From Thuidium tamariscinum (lineage: Eukaryota; Streptophyta; Bryopsida; Hypnales; Thuidiaceae): a stretch of DNA of 64,000 bases. This document shows, piece after piece, positions 31,180 through 44,936 of the stretch (its first letter is position 1; every line of letters begins with the position of its first letter). The notes under the pieces were generated by a model, which saw only the letters and a program-made list of their open reading frames with translations, had not been told where the DNA came from and made no database searches. The translations under genes were made by a program, and so were the position numbers. The DNA lies in NCBI GenBank assembly GCA_947034885.2, contig OX344751.2, forward strand, positions 47,273,082 through 47,337,081. Direction: 5' to 3'.

Positions 31180-32320
31180 AAATAAAAATAAAATTTAAAT
31201 TTAAAATTTAAAACAAGTGTTTTGGTTAGGAGTAGAAATAGTGAGCAATTTTTTCATAATGTCTTCATAGCATCTATTTTGAGATGCATGTGTGTTATAT
31301 GTTGCTCATTATGAATAAAAAATGATTGGGTTGTAACACTGTAAGCCTAAATGATGTATTATTAATGTATCTTTTTTTGTCTTTATGATGTTCTAATGTT
31401 GAATTTAGCATTCGATTATAGTGAAGTATTTGTTTATGACATGTATTGTCAAAAATATTTGCATTCACTTTTTTTTTAATCTCTAATCTCTATGATTGGT
31501 TATTTCATTCCAAAAATAGCATTCATAATCTTCAGCTTTGTGTTTCCTATGTATACATATATTTCTATTGCAAATTTTCAATTCCTTAAGGTGGTCGTTC
31601 ATGATTAATTTATTGTAAACATTAAAGAGTACAAAATAATAAATAGAAAGATTCTTTGAAGAAGTTAAAGCTTGTATCATATTGGGTGTTTATGTCCATT
31701 TTGAATATGTACAATTGTTGTAATTTTGTTTAGAACAATCATAAGAATGTTACATTCTCCTAATATATGGCCGTCTCAATTTATTGAATTGTCTCAATTT
31801 AACAGATGTTTCAATTTAATGAGCTTTTTTGTTTACTAAATTTAGGAGAGATTTAAAATGAGACTTCCCTTTGTCTCATTTCAATGAATATGGCAATCTA
31901 TTGCATTGGCATATGTATGACACATGTTGATTTTACAAACTATTAAGGGACCAAAAAAAATTCCTAAGCATCAAAGGATATTTATCCAAATATTGCGGTC
32001 AAAAGTAGGAGTTTTCCCTCAAGCCATTGCTAAATCTTTTTTAAATGTACATAAAGACAAGCGTAATAAATAGTGAGAGCAATTCAAATTCAAATTATTT
32101 TTAAGACAAAGTATGAATTTGTTATGAATTTTTGAAGTAATCAATCCAAAAGAGTATATAGGCTATGCCATATCCAATAGAAATTGTATCCAATATTTTC
32201 ATCTTAATCACCTAAAGTAGTCACAATAATTTCTAATGTTGATGGCCTTAAACTTTCTTTCCTAGAACCATCTATAGTTGGGTGTTCCTAGCTCCCTATT
32301 AAGATTACTGATCATTCCTT
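31180..32320. other. AT-rich stretch without recognisable gene
   Basis: No domain-bearing frame seen. Confidence 0.4.
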
Positions 32321-34001
32321 TGGTCTTAGTGTAGTTTGGTTTTCTAAAATGGATGAACAATTGAGGAATTCCTATACTTTAAGTTCATTCTTAGGGAGGA
32401 GTAGAAACCTAAGGTAATTTCTATGGAGGTATAAGTATTAATCTAACCTAGGTCATGCACAATTGAGGGAATTATCAAGCGATCCACACTAACCAAAACA
32501 ATAGATAAACTTATTTATTATAATTAAATTGATGACCAAGTCACTTATCAAATCTAATTATGGATCTTCTTTTATTCTAGCTTTGCTCCTATTGTTCCTT
32601 TTCCTCACCAACCAGTCTGGTACAGTCTTCTATTGACCTTCTCGCTCATCCAGTTGTTTAGTATCCTCAATTGAATCTTTCACATCATCCTACTATTGCT
32701 TATTGCAAAATATACTTTGTATATTTTTATGCCTTCCTTATTCTCTCAGTTCTATTGATTTCAAATTCCAGGATTATTCTCCACAAACTTTTCATCTCAT
32801 TGACTCTATAGATTAACATTCAGTTCAAACATAAATTATTCAATAGCATTACACTCATCCCCATTGACACATACCATGCAACCAGTTTATATACTATTGA
32901 TGAAACAATTAAAACCCATATGCAAACGTGCATTCACATCCAGTTATGACAATAGAAATTCCTTACGGGATTGAATCTATAGACTCTCAACACACAGCAC
33001 CATCACATACTATTGACATACACCATTCAACATGTACAAACATTCAAATCACAATAGCAAGAATCACAATCTTGTAATACATCCACAAATCCTTAAACAC
33101 AAAATCACCACACAATAATTCAAAGATCAATTCTGCATTATTTTCCACATGAGTTTTACAATAGTTCCTCTCTTGTACAATTCCACTCCACTCCAAACAA
33201 TATCTATTGATTCAGCATAAACAAAGCACTAACGCACAACATGACAATTGAACTCCCACCAAATACTACAACACCAAACAGACAAAACTATTGAACTCAA
33301 CTGCAAACTCCCACTCACAATCAAACACTTCCAGCCTTCACCATTGCAGGAGCCCTGGATTCTACTTCCAGACTAGGGCTTCAATCAAACTCTCCATTGG
33401 GCTTCCACTGATTTAGCCAACAACCAACTCAACCATAACTATAGATCACGCCTCATTCATCCATCGACCCGCATCCATAGATGAAACCCAAGTAAAAACC
33501 AAAATTGACCAGCAACTATAGAAAGTTAACTCCAAAACGTTGTAGTACTATAGAAAATTGGGAAAGTTACCCAAGAAAACCAAAAATTCAAAATGGCTAC
33601 AATAGTTCCTGTACTACATAGTCCTCTCCACAGCCTGTTGCGTCCTAACAACACAAAAACTAATCTATAGCACCCGCAATATCCACAACTAACCAAACAA
33701 CATCCATAGCTTCTAGCTCCACACTAACAACTCAAAATCTCAATACCAATTGACGCAAGCTGCACCCTGGAAATCACAGCTCCCACACAAACTACTTGGT
33801 GGCTATTGTCGTTGAGGTGGACATCTCTCCCAAGAAACAATCCACCTGGCAAATGTGTTGGACAGTGTTGGTTTAGGGTTCAACACATTTAGCACCTGCA
33901 AGACAACATAGCATCTATAGATTCATATACAAAGATTTTGCAATAAACCCCATGAAACAAGTAGGTGTCTAGTATATCTATTATTCACTCCTTTTCTTCA
34001 A

Positions 34002-35003
34002 CTAAGCAATTGCTTTGATCTTTGCTTTGGAGGTCGATGGTGTCCCAAGCACCCACTCCACCTGGCAAGATGTATGATTATTGTGCCATTCTAGTGGCAT
34101 CCTCCATAGCTCTCCTTGACCTTTGGAAAGAACTGCAGCATTGTGAAGATCCATTTGATGGTGCAGTTTCTGGTAACCTACTCGCCTTCGATCGAAATCT
34201 CCATTCCCTTGCAATCGATGGAAGGTGTCCATAATTGCATAACGATTGCCCTTGTATTCATCCATGATAACTTTGTGAGCCCCTTGTAGAAAATGCATCG
34301 TACACATCAACTCAAACAATCGTAATCTCTGTGAAGAAAGATACTTAATCTTCGTATAGATTTGCCCATCTTGTCCTTGTTGGCCTCCAATCCGAGGATC
34401 CATGATCAATTGATATTCATGGCACCAATAGGCCAGGGCATTACAAAACACCGCTTGCCTATAGCACACAGGATCCACATGATCTCGGTGATCTCTATAG
34501 AAACGCTGAAATCCCGCCACACAATTGTCCACTGTATCCCAGGTACCCTCCATCATGCACCAATTATACCACGGGGTGTCAAGCCTATCGGTAACTCTCC
34601 AATTGTAACGCCGTGAAGTACTACACAATCGAGGATCTTGGGCTATCAATGGTGGAAGGCCCGGCTGTCGCATCCCCCTCTCCTGATGAATCATGACTTC
34701 AATTGGATGCAATAGTATCCCTGCCTGGCTCCCAAAGTCCTTGCCAATCCACAATAGCGCCTCGCCCAATAGTAAATCAGGCTGGTGATCAATCTTGACA
34801 AACAAATTGTTGTATTTGCCCAGGAATTTGTTGTCTTCTACCGTTGTTTCATACCTGGGGCTCCAATTGTCTAGGTCCGGTCCCACACCGTACAGTAGAG
34901 GTGGCCTCACCGCCCATTGGTGTGCAGCCTTCATCTTACTATCGTTATCCATGTTGAAGGGCAACAAAGCTGCTGGTCCCGTTGCCAAGGCAATCTGCAT
35001 CAA
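34002..35003 (-). mobile_element. Downstream coding stretch of the LTR element, second part
   Basis: About 330 codons of well-formed coding sequence, rich in W, H, Y and R (for example WVLGTPSTS, RYNWRVTDRLDTPWYNW). No domain recognised. It lies on the integrase strand, beyond the integrase, in the place of an extra 3' ORF of the element. A cellular origin cannot be excluded. Confidence 0.4.
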
Positions 35004-35057
35004 TCGGCTCTCATGGAATCTATAGGTATAAAAGTAGATGGATGGGTGAACATCTAC

Positions 35058-36359
35058 CTAGTTTGCTCTCACCATGCGCTCTTTACACAATCGGATCATC
35101 CCTGTAGCCCACTCCTCAGTCTTAAAATGTTGCATCAATTGTCCAACTCTGCCCTTCCAAGCAACTATAGTCTCCGAGTCCCACTGTCCCTCATATCCAT
35201 CGAAGCCCTGGAGAATTGGTACAGTCCAACTGCCACAAAAAGTCCTTCTACTCTCAACACCCATAGATTGCTCCCGTGCTCTTCTCTCACCTTGTTGTCG
35301 CTCCACTTGTGCACTATAGAGAAAAGCTTGTGCGGCTATGTCTCCCATCAATAGATAGGCCTGAAACTCATCTTCTACCATTAACACCCTCCTCAGCAAC
35401 ATTTCAGCAAATAAATTCTCCATGCCATAGCCCTGGCTCTCTTTCCATAGTTTCTCAAACTTGGCCACATCTAAGGAATCTCCATACTGCACATTCAACA
35501 ATAGAAGAAGAACCTCACAATCCCATTCATAGGCTTGCTCTACTCGCTGCACTGGAGGTAGATGCTCCATTAGGCTCAATAGATCTTCAGCCCGTAAGAT
35601 TCTCCCCCTTCTATTGGCGGGGACAATGGCATCTATAGATACCAGTTCCAAGGGATCCTGCTCTGGGCTACTATCGCCTTGAATTTGCTCACGCAATTGT
35701 TTCACTTCTCCCATCAATTGGAGTTTTTCGCTCTCTAAGAGAGCTATCTTTCCCCGCTCTTTACAAAGCTCCTTCTCCACTTGAAACATCAAGTTACGCA
35801 TTTCTTGCCATGATTGACCTGCCTCCTGCAATTGCTTTTCCAATGCACGATTGACAACCTTCCCCTCCTCTTGCGTTTGGTTCCATTGCTCCTTCTCCTT
35901 CTGGTGACTTGCGTTGACTTCCTTCAATTCTTGCAGGAACCATTCTTCTCTCTTCGTTGCAGCAGTTGCTGTTTGCTTCAATTGGTCTTCTAGATCGGCA
36001 ATTCGGCACTCCTCTTCCCGTTGTTGCGCCATCTCCTCCTCCACTTGCTTGAGCTCCTCTTGCATCTTCAATTTCTTTGCCACTAGCTCTGCCTTGGTCG
36101 ATTTTCGTCGAGGTACTGGCGCCAAATCAAGTTTCTCTTTCACCTTCACTCCCTCCACAACTATAGAACTGTGTGCACTGTCTCCCATGGTCGCGCGCGA
36201 TTGATCCCCCAGGTTCACCATAGATGATGGAGAAACTATAGTTGGTATCACCGGGTCTTCAGTTTTGATCTTTTTTAGCTGGTTCCATTCGATCGTGCCC
36301 TCTTGCTCTCCAATCATGAAATAATAATCATCGTCGCTCCCCTCCACTGGCACATTCAC
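35058..36359 (-). mobile_element. Downstream coding stretch of the LTR element, first part (coiled coil)
   Basis: About 430 codons with an acidic N-terminus and a long coiled coil at about 90-235 (charged heptads such as KKLKMQEELKQVEEEMAQQ), then a helical region. This layout is unlike gag or pol. It is much better preserved than the integrase remnant upstream, which is unusual for one element of a single age. Confidence 0.45.
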
Positions 36360-36419
36360 CTACAGCACCACATTTAGGAATTGTTCCGCCTTGCCTGCCT
36401 CCTGCTCAACCGGCTCCAT

Positions 36420-37940
36420 TGCAACCCTATCCTGCCTCCCTTACACAATTGCTAAAACCCTCTCACAATTTCATTCATAATCTCCCCAAGTGCTCTCAAT
36501 TGTTGCTTCAATTACTTAAATACGCACAAAACTATAGATTTCTAGCACTCGCATTTGTGCACCAAGATCACAATGTTGCAATCAATATTGTTTCCCTCGC
36601 ACTGCCTCAATCCCCCTCAAAATTCCATTGTGATAGTACTATAGTGCGCCGCCATTCCTAAGTGGTTGCAGCCACTCAACTATTGTTCCCCTTGCAACGG
36701 CGCTCCTTATGATACTATAGATTTCAAATTCCCCAGGCACTGTGCTTGTAAAGGAAAGGCACCCAATGGCACATCTATACCCAATGCCATCCATTTCTAT
36801 AATACACCATCATTTTAGGCTATAAATGTAGGTAGGCAGTACATGGTGTATTACCCAAAACCCTAAAACAATAAGCAGTCTACAATCCCGCTACATTTCT
36901 GTTCTAGAATGAACAACTATCTTAGAAATGGACAGCATTGGGTGCAAGTGCACCATTGGGTACCTCTCCTGTAATGACAATGCACCTCTACAACTATAGA
37001 TTTAAAAAGAATTCATACTTGCATTTAATTCCACTACTATAGATTCTCCTCATAAATTGCCTTAAATGAACATTTTCCCCAATCCTATAATACCTTATTC
37101 AAAAATTATCTTCTATTGTTGTTGTTTTTATCATGTTCTTTATATATTTCTTTCTTTTTCTTATCTCCATTTTTTCATATTTTAATTTCCCTCTTATCTT
37201 ATTTTTATCATCTTTATTTTATTTTTTAATCATTTTTCTCTCTTAAATCTTATTATTAATATTTTTATTTTTTTCAATTTTTTCATACTTAATTTTAAAT
37301 CTAATGACTATTATTATTATTATTAATATTATTTTTTGGCATTAATTTTTTAAATTTTACATTTTATTATATTTTCCATTTTAATATTTTCCATTTTTTA
37401 TTTTTTATTTAAGAATTAATATTTTAATTTTAATTTATTATTATGTTTTTTTAAATTTATTTATTTATTTATTTCATTTTGGCCAACCTGCTTGATATCT
37501 ATAGTGTCTCTAACTGTAGTGTTGATCTATCATGACCCCAACCCCAACTATAGCTACTTTGTACTATCAATATGATCTATAGTTGTTGTTTCTTAGTTGC
37601 TAGCTATTGATATAATCATTTTTTGAAATTTTACTTCTTTTCTTTTCAAAGTTTTTTATTTTGAATTGTAATAACATAAGCTAAATACTAAAAATGTTTA
37701 ACATTATTTTTATTTTGTTTTTATTTTATATCTATGTTTAATGCTATATTCCTTACCACATACATCATTTTCTCTCTTATTAGTCCATTCCATTCTTTCT
37801 TTTCTTGCTACTCTTAAGTACTAGTATTCATTGCACTATAGAACTTATTACTATAATTATTTAAATATAACTTCATTAACATTCTTCTACCACCAAAAGA
37901 ACTAAAAATACCCAATTAATTCAAAATTTCAAAGAAACAC
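36420..37940. other. AT-rich, CTATAG-containing spacer
   Basis: No domain-bearing frame. Part near 37100-37480 is almost pure AT with T-rich tracts. The word CTATAG or ACTATAGATT recurs. Confidence 0.4.
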
Positions 37941-37949
37941 ACCTTCCCC

Positions 37950-39130
37950 TTCCCTAGGATAAGCCAACCCCAGCTTAAATATAATAAGTTTGAGATATCC
38001 ATTGATTCGGGTAGGAAGGAATCTTCCCTCAAAATCCTTCAATTGTATAGAGCCATTGGGATTAATATCCATTCCTCTATAAGGTCCCAACCATTGCATT
38101 TGTAATTTTCCAAGAAACTTAAAAAATCTACTATCATACTATAAGACTAAGTCTCCAACCTTAAAAGTTTTAACACCTAACTTACTATTATAAAAATATT
38201 TACAACATTTATTCATAGCATATGTATATAAATAGGCATCTCTTTATTTTTCATCTAATTCTTCCAATTAAGCCAACCTAATTTTTAAACTATTGTCCTA
38301 ATCCAATCTATTTTCTATAGCTATTCTCAAAGAGGGAATTTCATATTCTATAGGTAAAATAGCCTTTTGTCCATACACCACTTGAAAGGGGGTAAATTTA
38401 GTGGTCACCTTATATGCAATTCTATAGGCCTATAATGCTCCCTACAATTTATCATCCCAATCTATCGCTAATTCAACAATGTTTTTTGTTAAAACTTTAC
38501 AAAGGATACCATTGATCTTTTTAATTTGCCCATTAGCCCTAGGATGATAGGACGAGGTTTTTCTATGTTTTATAAGAAATATATTAGTTAAATGTTCTAT
38601 TGTTCATTTAAAAAGTGGGTGCCACAATTGCTAATAAGCTCTTGTGGACAACCGAAGCAAGAAACAATATTCTTGTATGAAAATCGAGAAACCATATAAG
38701 CATCATCATTCTTGGTAGCCATTGCCCCAGCCCATTTAGTGGCATAGTCAGTGGCCACTAAAATGTATCGTTTATGACCCGTGTAGTAGGAGGTGCTATA
38801 GAACCTACAAAATCAATCCCCCACTTTTCAAAGGGGGCCAAAGCTAAAGTGGATACCAATGACATTGCGGTAGTTAGGGTTGATTGTCCCACCCATTGAT
38901 ATGAATCACATTTATAAGCATATTAGAGAGCATCATGAAACATTTTTGGCCACCAATAGCCGCATGTTAAAGCCTTCATTGTGGTGACATCACCTACAAA
39001 GTGGCCACCACAAGCATCTACATGACAACCCTTAATTTTCTCACAACTTTCACTCTCATTTGCATAGCCCACGCAGCTTTTTATCTTTCTACTTTTACAA
39101 TATTCTTAGGACTTAATGGCCACTTATAGC
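37950..39130 (-). mobile_element. Ty3/gypsy integrase remnant
   Basis: On the minus strand the trace shows the zinc-binding part (GGHFVGDVTTMKALTCGYWW, then YKCDSYQ), a core-domain start (FEKWGIDFVG) and TDYATKWAGAMAT. These are typical of the H2C2 and catalytic domains of plant Ty3/gypsy integrases. The stretch is broken by many changes. Confidence 0.75.
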
Positions 39131-39555
39131 CCATTTAGCAGCCATTTATAGCAACCATTTCCCTTTTCTATTGATACACAAAAATGAAATAATTTATTGC
39201 CATTGATCCATTGCCTCCCCAACAATGGCACCATTATGAAGATTGTTTTTTTTATCAGTGGACGAACTATTGAAAAAAACCTATAGTTTTGAGTTCATTC
39301 ACAAGGAGGTATGGGGCTATGGGTAATTTAATCAAGTAATGGATTTAATTCATTATCCAAAGCCTGTGCACAATTAATAGAAAGGAAAAACTATGTAGTC
39401 CTATAGTTACAATAGTTATAACTTAAATTTATTACAATAAAGCATGTGGAAAAACTTAGCCCATCCTGTTCCCTTCCTTCTATAATCTCACTTTAGCTCC
39501 CAGCCAGTGACCACATCCTCAATTGTCCTTCTTCCCAAAATTCTTCCTAATGACC

Positions 39556-40260
39556 TTAACCCTTAAACGCTGGGCCTATAGCCACTGGTTTCAAGACTCA
39601 CTGTCTGTCACCCAGTTTGTTGCCATTTTCTAACCAGATGTGTATGAAAAAATTTGATTTGATTTTTCAGAGATGAAACTATATGTCATCTGTACTTCAC
39701 AAAAATTTCAGATTCTTTTTGAGGAAAATTGTATTTTCCAGGAATTTTTTTAAGAAAAATTGAAGAAAAATTCATTTCAAATAGAAAATAATCTCAAAAA
39801 ATCTGCAAATTTCACCATGTGTAAACATTATAGTAACAAACATGATGGTGTAAATTGATTTGCCATGTACATCTATAATTAAATGCAGTGGACATTAAGA
39901 ATCTAGTCCAAGTTCAAACTACAATAAAATATTCAATTTTACAAATTTTGCCAAAATTCAAATTGGAGAAGAAACTAGACTAGAGGACCTCTATTTCATT
40001 AGTTGGCTTTAAACTCAGAAAATGCTGTTTTCAAGGAGAAATTTCAAATTTACTCAATTTGTCAAAATACATTAAAATGGCGAATTTTGCCATCCGTTTT
40101 CTCTAATTACTTCTCAACTACATAAAAACAGACATTATTTAGACTAAAAACTCGGTTGGATATGCTTTGTAACTGAACATGAAAGGTCATTTGAAAAAAG
40201 TGGATGAAAAAACTATTGTTTACCTGTTCTTTTGACCCCGGACTATCATCCAAACGCCAC
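39556..40260 (-). mobile_element. Copy of a dispersed non-coding repeat (partner at 56.0 kb)
   Basis: The reverse complement of this block matches 56085-56560 in ordered words (TCTCCTTGAAA, ACTAATGAAAT, GAATATTTTATTG, GTGAAATTT, CAGATTTTTTGAG, CTTCANTTTTTCTT). It begins with TTAACCCTTAAACGC, like the ends of family A, so it may be a subfamily. Confidence 0.55.
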
Positions 40261-40471
40261 AAAATGGCGCTGGTGGTAGTCCAAGGTTAAGAATCTTGCT
40301 CTACTACAAAGTTTCACAAAAAATCGATCCTTGTTCTTGGAGATCTCCTGGAACATATCTATACATTTCTTCACCAACTGGTTGCAACAGCTATAAGGGC
40401 AAAATTCCCATTCCCATGTATGTTCTTTGGGATGGACCATAGATTCATCCAATTGTGTTAGTAGACTTTCC

Positions 40472-41399
40472 TTAACCCCTAAGTTTCCAAGGCATTTTCT
40501 GGCTTTGAAACCATTGAAAACTGCCATTTTTGCCGCAATCACTTAAGAAAACTAAGAAAACTTTTTTCTTAGAATGTAACCGTAGGATCTTGTACTTCAC
40601 TTGTCTCAAATCATGTGGTAAGAATTTCATGAAGTTTGACCGTACGGATTGGAAGATATTAGCATTTGAAGTTGAAAAAAAAAAAAATTTCAACTGCGGC
40701 CTACAATTTTAGATGACTTTGATGGCCATTTGTGGATTTTTTTTTGCACTACACACCATAAGATTAAAAAAATTTATCTTGAACATTTGAGTTGAGAATT
40801 TGGGAAAAAAATTTCAGAATGTCAAAACTTGATTTTCACATATAAAAAAATGGTTAAGTAGAAGTAGGTCCAAAGTTGAACAAAATACTAAATTGTTAAT
40901 AGCCCTTAAATGGAATTAAAAAATCATAATTCCAACGGTGGGGTTGTTCTTGAAAACAAACTTAACCTTGTCAAAAAAAGAAAAATGAAAAAATTTGAAA
41001 ATTGCATTCAAAAGTGAATTCTATAAGTTTTTTTTGAAGAAGATGCTTAGATTGCCTAAAAAACAAGATTGTCCATAACTTTTTCATTATTAGTCCAAAT
41101 AGGATGAATCAAAGCTTCAAATGTAGACAAAAACATAATCTTTTAGAAAAAAAATTGAAATTTTTTTTTTTCATTTTTTTGTGTTTTTTTTTCTGCCTGC
41201 CAAACTGCTTTTTTGACTTCGGATGGCAAAACTTCTGCTCCCAAGCACTAATTGAAAAAAAAATTATATTTCTACAAAGCTGATGTGATTCTCTATCTTC
41301 AAAAAAAGCTTCCAAAAATCAGGTCAAAATTTCAAGTCACACAAGCCTGCCCGAAATCCCAAGTGTCCCCCGAGGGGACTTTAGGACCTTAGGGGTTAA
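40472..41399 (-). mobile_element. TTAA family A element, copy 1
   Basis: 928 bp between TTAACCCCTAAG and CCTTAGGGGTTAA. Reverse complement matches 43543-44472 throughout: CCCCTCGGGGGAC, TTCGGGCAGG, GCTTTGATTCAT, ACGGTCAAACTTCATGAAAT, AAATGGCAGTTTT. No transposase frame; non-autonomous. Confidence 0.8.
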
Positions 41400-43056
41400 T
41401 GTGTTTGCCACATGTGTAATTATAATTAGCTGATATAGTTGAAGGAGACATAGGAGAATCTAGTTGGTTGAATGATGATTTTCGTTTTGGGGGCACCTAT
41501 TGGACGGTTTCATAGGTCTAGGGAGCCAACACTTTGAAAATTTGTAGAAATTACATACTATATCAGAAATTTTTTTTTGAATATTCATGATTTTCACTTT
41601 TTAATACTAGAAAAATGTCATTTTTAGAAAACACTGCCTCCAACTATGTTGAATTCCTTATTTGCACGGTTTTGGATGTTTTCACTATAGATCTTCTCTC
41701 CATTGTTCTTCCATCTACAACCGTACCTCCAATAACAGAATCTTTATATTTTCTCAAGGGTTTTAGTCAATATAGAAATTCTTTTCCTCACGTATTCACT
41801 GAAAATTGCTTGAAATCTTTTAGACTAGTGTACTATTCATATGATTGAAAAATCTTTTAGTGTTTGCTAACTAGGCTTATAAGTTATGAAGTGCTCTTGA
41901 ATTGTTAGTAGGAGGTGTTGGTTGGGGTAGAATGTAGTATTAGAAACCTCATCCATAGTGTCCATTGAATTTCTAGGCAACCTTATGAATATCCTAAACC
42001 CTACGGAGTGAAACGAGTAGGGTTTAGGCCTGTAGCGAAGCGCCGTCAGGCGCGTAGCTACAGAAGTCCTTAGGGTTGATCAAAAGGGGCTAAGGGTTGG
42101 TCAACCAATTCTTTTGGTTTTATTAAAAATATTAAAAATTTTGGTACCCAAGTGAACCATTCTTCTAGTGATGGTCGATGAGGTCTTTGGTACTACACAT
42201 GTCCCATTGGTTGAATTGATGCAAACTATATATTACATATAGTATTCTTTTAGTGATGGACAATTTTTGTCAACCAACTCTATAGTGGTAAGCATTAGAG
42301 GAAGGCATTATTTAGGTCCATTCAAGGGCTTGTTAGAAGAGAAAAATGGTGGATTCAAGGTAAAATCTTCAAGTTAAATTTGATTGAGTTAGAATTGTCT
42401 TTTTTGACTTTTGAATAGTATAAATGTTAATAAAGTTATATGTTGAAGTACCTAATGTTGACATTGAATTCAACTCAAATATTGTTTGTCTATGAATCCA
42501 GTAGCCTGAGACAACACCATGGTCATAAGACACCTATAACCATGGTTATAGGTCAAGTGTGAAAAATGTACGTTAAGACTAAACTCTAAACTACATACAT
42601 TTAAAATTTACAAGTTGGCATGTACAGGTGATAATGGGAGCATGTGGTTTTGGGATTATAAGAGCGGGCATAACTTTTAGCAAGCCCAAACAATTGTACA
42701 ACCTAGTATTCTACTTTTGCAAATTTTTCATATCTTTATCTTAAAGTATAAGCATTTGTTGACATTTGCATCATAGAGTGCTAAAACCACACTTGCAACT
42801 ACAATAGTCCTATCTAATTTCAAATCACAATTCAAAACAATACAAAATTTTGAAGATGAAATTACTTTAAAATTATGTTCTATCTTTCAAACTTTTAATT
42901 GGTAATAATAAAAATCTGCAATATTTTCATTAATAGTAAAAGTATCTGGTTCAAAGTGTTGGAGAGATTGTTTCTCAAAGGATTAAGAATTGAAAATTCA
43001 TAGTTATTTTGACACAAAGTAAGAAAAAGGGGATTTATAATGGAGATAAGCCAAAT
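41400..43056. other. Non-coding stretch with one dispersed repeat
   Basis: At about 41996-42100 lies a block (AGGGTTTAGGCCTGTAGCGA then a GCGCCGTCAGGCGC dyad) with diverged relatives near 57040-57100 and 57258-57363. A 77-codon frame at 41615 has no recognised domain. Otherwise nothing seen. Confidence 0.4.
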
Positions 43057-44936
43057 TTAACCCCTAAAGCCTTGAACAACATTTTTTGAGATTATAAATT
43101 TTGGGGTCAGCCTACTATGGATGGAGTTTTTATTTTTTTTCTTTGAAATTTCAATGCAATATGTGCCCAAGGAGTAGCTTTAAGGCCCAACAATTTTCAT
43201 AACTTTTGACTTCGTGGTTAAAAAGTTATGGCAGGATATGTTGTTTTCTTTACTTGGTGGGCAACCTAGGTAGCTGAAAAAACTTCTTCAAAAAAACTTT
43301 CTTTTAAAAAGTGAAATTTCAAATTGGTTCCTTAGGTTTATATAGACATGTGGAGCTTTGAATCAATCCATTCCAATCAATGAGTCAAAAGTTATGAAGA
43401 TTTTGAGTTTGGGGTAGTTTGCGGCCAATTACAAAATCCCAATAATACAAAAAAAGTTTGAAATTCTTCATTTAATTCAATTTTTCATATTTTTGATAAA
43501 AATAAATAAAAACAAGAGGTGTAGATTTCTTATTACAACATTTTAACCCCTAAAGGACCATTGTCCCCTCGGGGGACAATTTGGAGTTCGGGCAGGTACC
43601 GTAGGCTTCAATTTTTGGTGAAACCTTTTGAAACTTTCTCACAAGATAGAAAAACTGATTAGCTTGGTGGGAATGTAATTTTTATTTCAATTGGTGACCG
43701 GGAGCAAAAGTTATACCACAAAAAGCCCAAATTTTCATTCGGAGGGCAGAATTCTTTTTTTCCAAAAATTCAATTTTTAATTTTTTAATTTTTTTTCTGA
43801 AACAATATATTTTTGCCTACGTGTGAAGCTTTGATTCATTCTATTTGGACTTATAATGAGAAAGTTATGAACAATCTTATTTCTCGGGCAATCTAAACAA
43901 TTTCTCAAAAAAATAACCTATAGGATTCATTTCTGAATGCAATTTTCACATTTTTTCAAAAAAAATTGTTGGACAAGGTTATGTTCACTTTCTAGAACAA
44001 TCTCACCATTGGGATTATTGTATTTTAATCCCACCTTAGAGTTATTAACCATTTAGTTTTTCTTTAAATCTTGGACCTACATCTACTTAACAATTTTTTA
44101 AAGAATGAAAATCAAGTGTTTTTTGTATAATTTTTTTTTCTTAGACTGTCAACTCAATTCTTAAACACAAAAATTTTTTAATTCAAAGTCTATAGTGCAA
44201 AAAAGTTCAACAAATGGCAATCAAAGTCATCTGAAATTGCAATTCACAGTTCAAAAAAAATTGTATTTCCAACTTTGAATGCTCATATCTTCTAATCTGT
44301 ACGGTCAAACTTCATGAAATTTTTACCACATGATCTTAATCAAGTTAAGTACGAGATCCTACGGTTAGATTCTTAAAAAATTATTTTTTTTGTTTTCTTG
44401 GGTGAATGCAGCAGAAATGGCAGTTTTGAGAGGTTTTTGGCAGAAAAAAGGCCTTGGTCCTCTAGGGGTTAACCATTGGGATTGAAATTTTTCAATTCTA
44501 TGAATAAAATGTTCACAATTTAGTATTTTGGCTCATTTTTTAATTCTTTCTACTTATTTATTTTTTCCCATATGTTGTACAATTCCAAATGGTTTGAAAG
44601 GTTTGAGAATGTAGCCAACTTGCATTGAAGTATGAATTCAAAGAGTAACCACCATTTTGAATTTTTTTTCACACAAATGTGACCTTGTGGAGTGCAACTG
44701 TCTAGATTTTCACTAAGATAAAAACACAATTTTTGTCAATTCAAATGCTCATATCTTGCAATCTACGTGGTGGAAATTTCAGACATTTTATCCACATGTT
44801 TGCAAACCACCTTACTACAAGATCCTAAAGTTACATGACTCAAAAATGTGTTTTAAAAGAAAATTGCACTTGTATTAGAAATGGCAGTTTTGGAGCATTT
44901 TTGGGGAAAACATAGTTAAAAACCTTTAGGAGTTAA
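43057..44936 (+). mobile_element. TTAA family A element, copy 2, with nested copy 3
   Basis: Begins TTAACCCCTAAAGC and ends CCTTTAGGAGTTAA. It is split by the 930-bp element at 43543-44472; without it the length is about 950 bp. It matches the 50211-51873 element on both sides of the insertion. Confidence 0.75.
43543..44472 (+). mobile_element. TTAA family A element, copy 3 (nested)
   Basis: Terminal words CCCCTAAAGGACC and GGTCCTCTAGGGG in inverted form, each flanked by TTAA. The related outer element at 50211 shows the empty site with one TTAA (51406-51409) and the same flanks (ATTTTAACCATTG). This shows TTAA duplication on insertion, as in the piggyBac superfamily. Confidence 0.85.

Larger units (their letters stand above)
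32330..39560 (-). mobile_element. Old, broken Ty3/gypsy-type LTR retrotransposon
   Basis: On the minus strand an integrase remnant (about 37.95-39.13 kb) is followed by an AT-rich spacer, then coding stretches at 34.0-36.4 kb. Blocks at about 32.34-32.62 and 39.25-39.52 kb resemble each other in order and orientation (TGAACNATTGA, AGTTCATTC, TGCACAATT, TTTATTATAAT-like), at roughly 60 percent by eye, and may be LTR remains. If so, the element is very old; they could also belong to two related elements. Sequence for capsid, protease and reverse transcriptase is not visible in the expected place. Additional coding sequence downstream of integrase is known in some plant Tat/Athila-type elements. 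Many breaks in the integrase part; it is a fossil. Confidence 0.6.
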
